A stretch of 6,497 nt of DNA from Terriglobia bacterium (GTDB taxonomy: Bacteria > Acidobacteriota > Terriglobia > UBA7540), in the NCBI GenBank assembly GCA_020072905.1, contig JAIQGB010000256.1, forward strand, positions 1 to 6,497, read 5' to 3'. Shown here piece by piece: positions 1 to 6,113 of the stretch; the stretch's first letter is position 1; each line of letters starts with the position of its first letter. The translations under genes were made by a program, and so were the position numbers. The notes under the pieces are model-generated. The model made no database searches. It had not been told where the DNA came from and saw nothing but the letters and a program-made list of their open reading frames with translations.

Positions 1-121
1 CGGCACGCTCCTCACCCGCCACCCCGTTCGTCCCGCCCCGGAGGAGACGGTGCGGAATCCGCGCGCCCGCAGCGCGCGGCTCCGCGCGTTCCGGAAGGCG
101 CCATGAAACTCAAGGGCCGGC
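1..121. other. Non-homologous GC-rich stretch before the carB break
   Basis: A carB gene should continue upstream here through the middle of its second ATP-grasp domain, but none of the three forward frames gives recognisable CarB residues. The carB frame itself has a TGA stop at 104-106. The stretch is rich in GCGC runs and holds a 7-bp perfect inverted repeat (59-65 with 73-79, CCGCGCG/CGCGCGG) and a third copy of the same arm at 82-88. The bottom strand is open in one frame but its translation is Arg/Ala-rich and not recognised. The likeliest explanation is a contig edge or chimeric join; a real rearrangement is possible. Confidence 0.5.
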
Positions 122-1231
122 ATGGTGATCGCTTTTGACGAGGCGATGCTCACCGACTACGTACGCCGCGCCGAGGAACTGCAGCGCGCGTTCCCGATTC
201 TCGTTGACCGCTTTCTCGAAAACGCCACCGAGGTGGACGTCGACGCGCTCGCAGATGGGGAAGATGTGGTCGTCGCCGGCATCATGGAACACATCGAAGA
301 AGCCGGCATTCATTCCGGAGACAGTTCCTGCGTGCTGCCCGCCGTGCAGATTCCCGAGGCGCAGCGCCAGACGCTGCGCGAGTTCACGGTTAAGCTGGCG
401 CGGGAACTGAACGTCGTCGGTCTGATGAACGTCCAGTACGCGATCCAGAACGGCAAGGTTTACGTGCTGGAGGTGAACCCGCGCGCTTCGCGGACGGTGC
501 CTTACGTGAGCAAGGCGACGGGCGTGCCGCTGGCAAAAGTCGCGGCGCGGTTGATGGTGGGTCGCAAGCTGCGGGAATTCGGCCTCGCTGAAGAGTTGCC
601 GGTCCAACACTATTTCGTCAAGTCGCCCGTTTTCCCCTTCCAGAAATTTCCCGGTGTGGACACGATCCTGGGACCGGAGATGAAATCCACCGGTGAAGTG
701 ATGGGGACCGGCGACACCTTCGGGCTGGCCTTCGCCAAGGCGCAGCTTGCCGCGCACCACCGCATCCCCACTTCCGGCCGCGCGTTTCTCTCCGTCAATG
801 ACCATGACAAAGCGGGAGTGGGGGCGATCGCGCGCGATCTTGCCACACAGGGATTCAAACTGGTCGCCACGCGCGGCACCGCCCAGGTCCTGCGCGCGGC
901 GGGGCTCAAGGTCGAAAAGGTTTACAAGGTGAACGAAGGACGGCCAAACGTCGTCGACCTCATCAAGAGCGGCAAGCTCGACCTGATTATCAATACTCCG
1001 CTCGGACGCGCTTCGCGCTTCGACGAGAAAGCCATCCGGCGCGCTGCCGTCCAGGGCGGAGTAACCTGCATTACCACGCTTTCGGCGGCGGCGGCCGCGG
1101 TCAACGGCATCCGCGCCCAGAAAGAGAAGGGAATCCAGGTCGCGAGCCTGCAGGAACTGCATCAAAAGGTAGCTCTCCGGGACCAGCCGTCAGCGAACAG
1201 CCCTTCTGTCTCGCTGCGAGCTGAAAACTGA
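122..1231 (+). CDS. carB: Carbamoyl-phosphate synthase large subunit, C-terminal part (5'-truncated)
   Basis: CarB uses two ATP, bicarbonate and ammonia (from glutamine via CarA) to make carbamoyl phosphate for pyrimidine and arginine synthesis in the cytoplasm. The 369 residues match roughly the last third of the usual ~1070-residue protein. Residues 1-150 are the rest of the second ATP-grasp domain, which phosphorylates carbamate: GIMEHIEEAG with HSGDS at 53-68 and the metal-binding EVNPRA at 117-122, followed by the conserved TVPYVSKATGVPLAKVAAR stretch. PGVDTILGPEMKSTGEVMG at 177-195 leads into the MGS-like allosteric domain (about 218-350), with ATRGTA at 249-254 and NTPLGR at 291-296. 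The ATG at 122 is an internal Met, normally preceded by Gly-Gly-Arg-Ala, so it is not the true start. The last ~18 residues (from about 352) look like a non-conserved extension. The next gene follows after 20 bases. Family assignment is certain; the truncation is the odd part. Confidence 0.95.
   Translation: MVIAFDEAMLTDYVRRAEELQRAFPILVDRFLENATEVDVDALADGEDVVVAGIMEHIEEAGIHSGDSSCVLPAVQIPEAQRQTLREFTVKLARELNVVGLMNVQYAIQNGKVYVLEVNPRASRTVPYVSKATGVPLAKVAARLMVGRKLREFGLAEELPVQHYFVKSPVFPFQKFPGVDTILGPEMKSTGEVMGTGDTFGLAFAKAQLAAHHRIPTSGRAFLSVNDHDKAGVGAIARDLATQGFKLVATRGTAQVLRAAGLKVEKVYKVNEGRPNVVDLIKSGKLDLIINTPLGRASRFDEKAIRRAAVQGGVTCITTLSAAAAAVNGIRAQKEKGIQVASLQELHQKVALRDQPSANSPSVSLRAEN
1191..1216 (+). other. 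Hairpin at the 3' end of carB
   Basis: CAGCGA (1191-1196) pairs with TCGCTG (1211-1216) and ACAG (1197-1200) with CTGT (1206-1209), giving ten base pairs with a single bulged C at 1210 and a 5-base CCCTT loop. It lies in the extended carB tail just before the stop codon. No T-run follows, so it is not a classic intrinsic terminator. It could stabilise the carB mRNA end or be part of a short dispersed repeat; its role is unknown. Confidence 0.35.
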
Positions 1232-1251
1232 GAGCAGAAGGCGATATCAAG

Positions 1252-2166
1252 ATGACCCGCAGGGAAATCGTCGCTCGCTTGCAAGGCATCTTTCTCCCCG
1301 CCGTCACGCCTTTCGACCGGCGGAAGGATGTGGACCTCGGATTGTTCCGGGAAAACCTCCAGCGATATACCGGCCTGGGGCTGGCCGGGATCGTTATCGC
1401 AGGCTCGACCGGCGAAGCGCCGTTCCTCACCGAGCGCGAGCGTCTGCGACTGGTGGAAGTCGCGCGTGCGGTGGTGCGACCGCCGGAATTGCTGATAGCT
1501 GGCACGGGCCTCGAAAGCACGCTCTTGACCTTGCGCCTCAGCCGCGAGGCGGTGGCGCGCGGCGCGGATGCCATCCTGATCGTCACCCCCAATTATTACA
1601 AATCGCGGATGGACTCCGCTGCGCTTACCACCCATTTCCAGGTGCTGGCCGACGGACTCCGCCGGCCCGTCATCATGTACAACATCCCGCAGTTTACCGG
1701 GATTCGCATGGATCCCGAAACCATCGGCCGCCTCTCGCGCTATTCCAACATCGCCGCGCTGAAAGAGAGCTCCGGAGATCTAGCGTATGTGCGAGCCATC
1801 CTGCGGCGGGTGCGGCCGGGATTTCCTTTGCTGGTGGGCTCGCCACCCCTTCTGCTGGATGCCCTGCGGGCTGGCGCCGCGGGCGGCGTTCTGGGGCTGG
1901 CCGGCTTGGTCCCGGAAATTTGTCTGGCCGTGTACGAGGCGTTCCGCAAACGCCGGATGAAGACCGCGCGAGATTTTCAGCAGCGCCTCACCTTGCTTGC
2001 CCGGAAGATCGCGGCACCTTACGGGATCGCCGGGGTCAAGGCAGCGGTAGAGTTCTGCGGCTACGGTGCTGGCCCTCCGCGCGGGCCCCTTCTTCCTCTG
2101 AACGCTTCGGGGCGCCGGGCCGTCGCTGCCGCACTGCGTGAGGCGCGCGCCGGTTTGGAATTCTGA
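1252..2166 (+). CDS. DapA-superfamily aldolase, resembling 4-hydroxy-2-oxoglutarate aldolase
   Basis: This 304-residue protein is a class I (Schiff-base) TIM-barrel aldolase of the DHDPS/N-acetylneuraminate lyase family, of normal length. Visible motifs are GSTGE at 51-55 (carboxylate-binding loop), TPNYY at 112-116, the catalytic Tyr143 in YNIP, and the Schiff-base Lys171 in LKESSGD. True dihydrodipicolinate synthase has YNVPSRTG, whose Arg (E. coli Arg138) binds the semialdehyde carboxylate; here the stretch reads YNIPQFTG, with Phe148 at that place. AGTGLEST (83-90), TPNYYKSRMDSAAL (112-125) and the C-terminal YGIAGVK and GPPRGPL stretches recall mammalian HOGA1, which splits 4-hydroxy-2-oxoglutarate to pyruvate and glyoxylate. 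I infer a pyruvate-releasing aldolase rather than lysine-pathway DapA; automatic pipelines would probably call it dapA. An AGAAGG at 1236-1241 stands 10 bases before the ATG. The 20-base gap suggests cotranscription with carB. Confidence 0.85.
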   Translation: MTRREIVARLQGIFLPAVTPFDRRKDVDLGLFRENLQRYTGLGLAGIVIAGSTGEAPFLTERERLRLVEVARAVVRPPELLIAGTGLESTLLTLRLSREAVARGADAILIVTPNYYKSRMDSAALTTHFQVLADGLRRPVIMYNIPQFTGIRMDPETIGRLSRYSNIAALKESSGDLAYVRAILRRVRPGFPLLVGSPPLLLDALRAGAAGGVLGLAGLVPEICLAVYEAFRKRRMKTARDFQQRLTLLARKIAAPYGIAGVKAAVEFCGYGAGPPRGPLLPLNASGRRAVAAALREARAGLEF

Positions 2167-2274
2167 ACCGCCCGCCTGCTCTCGACATCTAAAGCGGGAA
2201 GGGCAAAAGCATCAGTCTTTCGTCCCAGCCGAAGGATGTCTGGTCCCACTGGGCAGGGTAGCAGGGTTGATTTC
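2167..2274. other. Aldolase-bshC intergenic gap
   Basis: These 108 bases separate the aldolase stop from the chosen bshC start. I see no convincing promoter, terminator hairpin or RNA gene. An AGGG at 2263-2266, 8 bases before the ATG at 2275, is the likely ribosome binding site for bshC and is one reason for preferring that start to the in-frame ATG at 2236, where the only AGG touches the start codon directly. Confidence 0.4.
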
Positions 2275-3900
2275 ATGGACTGTCACTGCATCCCGTATAC
2301 GCGCGTGCCGCACTCGAGCAAACTGCTCCAGGACTATCTCTATCATTTCGACCGCGTGGCAGGCTACTACACCGGCGCGCCGTTTGAGCCCGCGAGCTAC
2401 CAGTCCCTCGCCGGGAAGTTGCGCGGATTCCTTCCGGAGCGCAAATCCCTCCTCGAAATCCTGAAGCGCCAGAATCGGGCGTTTGGTTGCGGCGAAGCAA
2501 CGTTCTTGAACATCGATCGTCTGGGCGATCCCGGAGCCTTCGCAGTGGTGACGGGGCAGCAAGTGGGGCTATTCTCCGGACCGGTTTTCACCCTTTACAA
2601 GGCGCTTACCGCCGTGCGCTTGGCACAGTCGCTTTCGGAACAAGGCTTGCCCACGGTGCCGGTATTTTGGCTGGCCAGCGAGGACCACGACCTGGACGAG
2701 GTGGCGCAAACCACCGTACTCGATGAGGAATACGGTTCCGTTGTGCTGAGTGATTCTGGCGAGCGGCCTTCGCCGCGGTCACCCGTCGGGCTCGTGAAGT
2801 TGACAGAGGGAATTGCTGCGACTCTAGACCGCCTGGAGACGGCGCTTCCACCCGGCGACGCGCGGGATGCATTGCTCCAGGATCTCCGCCAATGTTATCA
2901 GCCGGGAGCCGGCTGGGGCGCGGCTTTTGGGCGCCTCATGGCGCGACTCTTCAAGCCCTGGGGCGTCGTGCTGGTTGACCCTCTCGACGCGGACATCCAA
3001 CGCTTGGGTGCGCGAGCCTACGAACTTGCCTTGACGCAGTCCGCGCGTTTGCGCGCCCTCCTCCAGGAACGGTCGGCGGCGCTCGTTCGCGCCGGATACC
3101 ACGCGCAGGTGCACGTCGCGGACCATTCGACGTTACTGTTCGTCAACCGTGAGGGGAACCGCGTGCCGCTCGATGAGCGGAGCGGGAAGTTTTTCGTGGA
3201 CGGTGGCGAGGAGGTCAAGGGGGAAGCTCTGAAAGCGGACGCGGCGCAGCAGCCCTTCCGCTTCTCCACCAACGTGCTGTTGCGGCCGATCCTGCAGGAC
3301 ACGCTGCTCCCCACGCTCGCCTATGTCGCCGGGCCATCAGAACTCGCCTACTTGGCACAGGCGCAGGCCCTGTACGAATCGTTCGGCCGTCCGATGCCCG
3401 TGGTTTTTCCCCGGGCGGGATTCACCCTCGTCGACCGAAGAACCCAACGGCTTCTCGAGAAATACCAGATATCCGTCGAGGATGTCTGGCAAGGGGAAGA
3501 ACATCTGGGGCGCAAAATCGCCGCCGCAGGACTTGTGGAGGGATGGTCGGAGCGGTTCGACCAGAGTGAGAGGGAGCTTGCCGCTCTGCTCGAGGGCCTT
3601 CGCAAGGATATTGAGACGCTCGACCCTACGTTGCTCGACACGCTCAAGCACGCGGAAGAAAAGATGAAATATCAGTTGGAAAAGGTACGGGGCAAGCTGA
3701 GCCGTGCGGCGTTGCAACGCTCGGACCTCCTGGCGCGGCACGAGCAGTCACTTCGGAGGTTCCTGATGCCCGGAAAGGATTTGCAGGAGCGCCAGGTGAG
3801 CGGCGTCTACTTCCTCGGCCGCGCCGGCCCCGAGTTGCTCGAGCGCATCCACGCCCAAATCCAGGTTCGATCCTCCGACCACCAGGTGCTGGTCTATTGA
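2275..3900 (+). CDS. bshC: Bacillithiol biosynthesis cysteine-adding enzyme BshC
   Basis: BshC is the putative cysteine ligase of the last step of bacillithiol synthesis, joining L-cysteine to glucosaminyl-malate made by BshA and BshB. Bacillithiol is a cytoplasmic low-molecular-weight thiol used in redox balance and detoxification. From the ATG at 2275 the protein has 541 residues, close to the ~540 usual for the family. Hallmarks in order are IPHSSK-like VPHSSKLLQDYL at 11-22, VTGQQVGLFSGP at 92-103, FWLASEDHDLDEV at 131-143, RPILQDTLLPTLAYVAGPSE at 337-356, PVVFPRAGFTLVD at 375-387, and a charged helical stretch at about 430-495 that fits the coiled coil known in this family. It ends QVLVY. 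An upstream in-frame ATG at 2236 would add 13 residues but has poor spacing to a ribosome site. Neither bshA nor bshB is in the window. Identification is secure; the start is probable. Confidence 0.95.
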   Translation: MDCHCIPYTRVPHSSKLLQDYLYHFDRVAGYYTGAPFEPASYQSLAGKLRGFLPERKSLLEILKRQNRAFGCGEATFLNIDRLGDPGAFAVVTGQQVGLFSGPVFTLYKALTAVRLAQSLSEQGLPTVPVFWLASEDHDLDEVAQTTVLDEEYGSVVLSDSGERPSPRSPVGLVKLTEGIAATLDRLETALPPGDARDALLQDLRQCYQPGAGWGAAFGRLMARLFKPWGVVLVDPLDADIQRLGARAYELALTQSARLRALLQERSAALVRAGYHAQVHVADHSTLLFVNREGNRVPLDERSGKFFVDGGEEVKGEALKADAAQQPFRFSTNVLLRPILQDTLLPTLAYVAGPSELAYLAQAQALYESFGRPMPVVFPRAGFTLVDRRTQRLLEKYQISVEDVWQGEEHLGRKIAAAGLVEGWSERFDQSERELAALLEGLRKDIETLDPTLLDTLKHAEEKMKYQLEKVRGKLSRAALQRSDLLARHEQSLRRFLMPGKDLQERQVSGVYFLGRAGPELLERIHAQIQVRSSDHQVLVY

Positions 3901-3967
3901 GCCGCTTGGCGCGCAGATACTGCTTCGCGTTGAGGCCTCCTCGTTTTCACGGTTGTTCCTGCCACGC

Positions 3968-3985
3968 CGCCGGGGGCTGCCGGCG
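3968..3985 (+). other. GC-rich hairpin downstream of bshC
   Basis: CGCCGG (3968-3973) and CCGGCG (3980-3985) form a perfect 6-bp stem around a 6-base GGGCTG loop, 67 bases after the bshC stop. It could end bshC transcription, but the following bases (CTCTGCTATAATC) are not a T-run, so any terminator role would need Rho or be weak. It also occupies the place where a -35 box would lie for the downstream TATAAT. Confidence 0.3.
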
Positions 3986-3991
3986 CTCTGC

Positions 3992-3997
3992 TATAAT
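3992..3997 (+). promoter_or_regulatory. -10 box of a likely promoter for yjbQ-hemW-cupin
   Basis: A perfect TATAAT stands out in very GC-rich surroundings, 72 bases upstream of the yjbQ ATG in the only sizeable gap before this gene group. No good TTGACA-like -35 lies 16-18 bases upstream; that place is taken by the GC hairpin. It is therefore either a housekeeping-type promoter with a weak -35 or one that needs an activator. The implied transcript would have a leader of roughly 60 bases. Confidence 0.5.
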
Positions 3998-4016
3998 CGG
4001 TGCCCGCGGGCGCAGC

Positions 4017-4049
4017 GAGATCATTTCAACGGCCTTTGATCGGAGATCA
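4017..4049 (+). promoter_or_regulatory. Repeated GAGATCA and TGATC dyad in the yjbQ leader
   Basis: GAGATCA occurs at 4017-4023 and again at 4043-4049, 26 bases apart. TGATC at 4037-4041 pairs with GATCA at 4045-4049 around GGA, making a small perfect dyad. These sit between the TATAAT box and the yjbQ ribosome site, where a repressor site or leader hairpin might be. The arms are short, so chance is a real alternative. Confidence 0.2.
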
Positions 4050-4058
4050 CCGAAAACC

Positions 4059-4063
4059 AGGAG
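4059..4063 (+). promoter_or_regulatory. Ribosome binding site of yjbQ
   Basis: AGGAG lies 5 bases before the ATG at 4069. It fixes the start of yjbQ at that codon rather than at the upstream in-frame GTG (4000). Confidence 0.7.
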
Positions 4064-4068
4064 CAGCT

Positions 4069-4515
4069 ATGGCTTCGGAAACTGACCAGCACGCCGCCAC
4101 ACAGCGACCGGCAACCCGTGCGCACGCCGTGCAGGTTGAAACGCGGGCACGGGTAGAATTCAAAGATATTACCGGGCTGGTTCAAAAGCTCGTGGGCGAC
4201 TCCGGCGTGCAGAACGGTCTTTGCCACCTCTTTGTGCCGCACACCACCGCCGGCATCCTCATCAACGAGAACGATGACCCGGCCCTGCAAAAAGACCTGG
4301 ACAACTTCCTGAAAGGGCTGGCGCCGCACGACGGGGACTACCACCACAATGACGGCAACTGCGACGCGCACCTGAAAGCTGCGGTCATCGGTTGCTCCAA
4401 AACCTTGCTGGTGGAGGGCGGACGGCTGGTCCTGGGGCGCTGGCAGGGGGTGTACTTCTGCGAGTTCGATGGGCCGCGGCGCCGCGACCTGCGCATCAAG
4501 ATTGTGGCGGACTAA
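4069..4515 (+). CDS. yjbQ: YjbQ/UPF0047 family protein (secondary thiamine-phosphate synthase enzyme)
   Basis: This is a small cytoplasmic protein of the UPF0047 (TIGR00149) family. E. coli YjbQ has weak thiamine-phosphate synthase activity, hence the usual name, but the family's real role is unsettled. The 148 residues show the signature pieces: HLFVPHTTAGILINENDDP at 53-71, DYHHNDGNCDAH at 90-101 and GRLVLGRWQGVYFCEFDGP at 118-136, with the conserved His and Glu residues expected to bind a metal ion. Length is typical, with an extra hydrophilic N-terminus of about 20 residues. The ATG at 4069 has a good AGGAG at 4059-4063 with 5 bases between; the in-frame GTG at 4000 would overlap the promoter and is rejected. 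The gene is first in a tight group with hemW 15 bases later. Confidence 0.9.
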   Translation: MASETDQHAATQRPATRAHAVQVETRARVEFKDITGLVQKLVGDSGVQNGLCHLFVPHTTAGILINENDDPALQKDLDNFLKGLAPHDGDYHHNDGNCDAHLKAAVIGCSKTLLVEGGRLVLGRWQGVYFCEFDGPRRRDLRIKIVAD

Positions 4516-4530
4516 TTCAAGCGCTTCCTC

Positions 4531-5727
4531 ATGAACACGCTGGGCGTGTACATCCAAATTCCGTTTTGTGAGTCGAAGTGCAGCTTCTGCAACTTCAGCG
4601 CCCAGGTCGCGCGGGACGACGTCATCGGGCGATACGCCCAGGCGCTGGAGCAGGAGATCGCCGAGTGGGACAGGCTCGCGACCACCGCGGGAATCGCCTC
4701 CGCGACCCTGCGCTTGCCGGTCGATACGGCCTACATCGGCGGTGGGACTCCGCCAATCGTTGGCGCGGAACGGCTGGGGAGAATCGTCGCGAAGCTTTCT
4801 GAGCGCTTTGAGTTCTTCTCACCCTGCGAATTCACGCTGGAAGTCACGCCGGGATCGGCGGACGAGGGTTTCCTCAGAGAAGCTCGCAGCTGGGGCGTGA
4901 ACCGGTTGAGCATCGGGGCGCAATCCTTCAGCGACCGCGAGTTGCGCGCGGTGGGTCGTCTGCATTCCGCCGCGGACACTCACGAAACGGTTGCACGGGC
5001 CCGCCGAGCGGGATTCAGCAATATCAGCCTGGACCTCATCGCCAGTTTGCCCGGCCAGACGGAGTCTTCCTGGCAGGAGAGCCTGCGCGCTGTGGAACGT
5101 CTCCGACCGGAGCATGTTTCCGTCTACATTTTCGAGGTGGATGAGAAAAGTCGCCTGGGCAACGAAGTTCTCCGTCACGGCGAGCGCTACCACGCCGCCG
5201 AAGTCCCAGACGAGAACTTCATGGCCGACGCCTACGAATGGGCGCGAGGGTTTTTGCGCGGCGTCGGCTATCGCCAGTACGAGATTTCGAACTTTGCATT
5301 ACCCGGCTTCGCATCTCGACATAATCAGAAATACTGGCGGCTCGAACCCTATCTTGGCTTCGGAGCGGGAGCGCATTCTTTTGACGGCGCGCGGCGCTGG
5401 GCGAATGAGGTTTCGCCGGAATGTTATGCGCAACGTCTCGCGCGAGGCGAGTCGTCCTTCACGGAAATTCGCCGGCTTACGACCAAGGATCAGATCGAGG
5501 AATTCTTCTTTCTCGGGCTTCGCCAAGTGGAAGGAGTCGATCTTGCCGAGGCGCGCCGGCGTTGGGGAGACTCGGCCCTCGGCCGCTGGGAGCCTGTCAT
5601 CGCAGGACTTGCGGGGCGTGACCTTCTTGTGCGGGAGAACGACCGGGTTCGCCTGGCGGAGCACGCGCTGCTGGTCTCCAACGAAATCTTCCAGGAATTT
5701 CTGGTAACAGAGATGGAGGCACAATGA
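4531..5727 (+). CDS. hemW: Heme chaperone HemW (radical SAM, HemN-like)
   Basis: HemW is a radical-SAM, [4Fe-4S] protein related to coproporphyrinogen III dehydrogenase HemN, but it binds and delivers heme instead of oxidising coproporphyrinogen. The 398 residues are a normal length. The cluster motif C13-x3-C17-x2-C20-x-F22 has Phe where HemN has a fourth Cys, which marks HemW. GGGTP at 70-74 is the SAM-binding glycine motif; SIGAQSF at 127-133, QYEISNFA at 249-256 and the HemW heme-binding signature HNxxYW (HNQKYW, 264-269) follow, then GFGAGAHSF at 276-284. The C-terminal HemN domain covers about 310-395. An oddity is YIQIPFC at 7-13: most HemN/HemW proteins have YIHIPFC, so the His is Gln here. 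The start has no purine-rich site; the bases before it are AAGCGCTTCCTC, so translation may be coupled to yjbQ, whose stop lies 15 bases upstream. The 3' end overlaps the cupin gene by ATGA. Confidence 0.93.
   Translation: MNTLGVYIQIPFCESKCSFCNFSAQVARDDVIGRYAQALEQEIAEWDRLATTAGIASATLRLPVDTAYIGGGTPPIVGAERLGRIVAKLSERFEFFSPCEFTLEVTPGSADEGFLREARSWGVNRLSIGAQSFSDRELRAVGRLHSAADTHETVARARRAGFSNISLDLIASLPGQTESSWQESLRAVERLRPEHVSVYIFEVDEKSRLGNEVLRHGERYHAAEVPDENFMADAYEWARGFLRGVGYRQYEISNFALPGFASRHNQKYWRLEPYLGFGAGAHSFDGARRWANEVSPECYAQRLARGESSFTEIRRLTTKDQIEEFFFLGLRQVEGVDLAEARRRWGDSALGRWEPVIAGLAGRDLLVRENDRVRLAEHALLVSNEIFQEFLVTEMEAQ
5715..5719 (+). promoter_or_regulatory. Ribosome binding site of the cupin gene inside hemW
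   Basis: GGAGG lies within the last codons of hemW, 4 bases before the ATG at 5724. Together with the ATGA stop-start overlap it supports translation of the cupin gene coupled to hemW. Confidence 0.65.
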
Positions 5728-6113
5728 GCGCGACGCCAGCCCCTGGGGGGCCGGTCGAAAAGGTCAACCTGGCGGAAAAGCTGGAACTCCTTCACGAATA
5801 CTGGAGCCCGAAGATTGTGGGCGAACTGAACGACTCCCATGTGAAGCTCGTCAAGTTCAAAGGCGAGTTTGTCTGGCACTTCCACGAGCGTGAAGATGAA
5901 CTCTTCCTGGTGCTGAGGGGCCGGCTGCTCATGAAATTCCGCGACCGCGAGGTAAGGATCAAGGAAGGCGAATTCATCATCGTGCCGCGGGGAGTCGAGC
6001 ACCTGCCGGTTGCGGAGGAGGAAGTCCACGTCGTGCTGCTCGAGCCGAAAACAACCTTGAACACCGGAAACGTTGAGAACGAGCGGACGATCCATCAACT
6101 CGAACGGCTTTGA
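5724..6113 (+). CDS. Small single-domain cupin protein
   Basis: This 129-residue protein is a single cupin (cupin_2-like) beta barrel with no other domain. Cupin motif 1 is WHFHEREDELFLVLRG at 51-66, giving H52, H54 and E59 as metal ligands. Motif 2 is GEFIIVPRGVEHLP at 82-95, giving the fourth ligand H93. The preceding NLAEKLELLHEYWSPKIVGELN (15-36) and the C-terminal KTTLNTGNV (109-117) are typical of a widespread subgroup often labelled mannose-6-phosphate isomerase-like, without proven activity. No signal peptide is visible, so it should be cytoplasmic. It overlaps hemW by 4 bases and has a strong ribosome site, so the two are almost certainly made from one mRNA. What the metal centre does is unknown; oxygenase, isomerase or ligand-sensing roles are all possible. 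Confidence 0.88.
   Translation: MSATPAPGGPVEKVNLAEKLELLHEYWSPKIVGELNDSHVKLVKFKGEFVWHFHEREDELFLVLRGRLLMKFRDREVRIKEGEFIIVPRGVEHLPVAEEEVHVVLLEPKTTLNTGNVENERTIHQLERL

Noticed and set aside
110..1165. Long open frame of 351 codons on the - strand opposite carB
   Set aside because: It lies wholly antisense to clear CarB homology, its product is unlike any family I know, and GC-rich codon bias readily opens this antisense frame.
2236..2274. ATG at 2236 as the bshC start
   Set aside because: The AGG touches the start codon with no spacer, and the 13 extra residues precede the usual family N-terminus; ATG 2275 has AGGG at about 8 bases.
4000..4068. GTG start at 4000 giving a 171-residue YjbQ
   Set aside because: It would begin 3 bases after the TATAAT box, lacks a ribosome site, and adds residues with no family match; ATG 4069 has AGGAG at good spacing.
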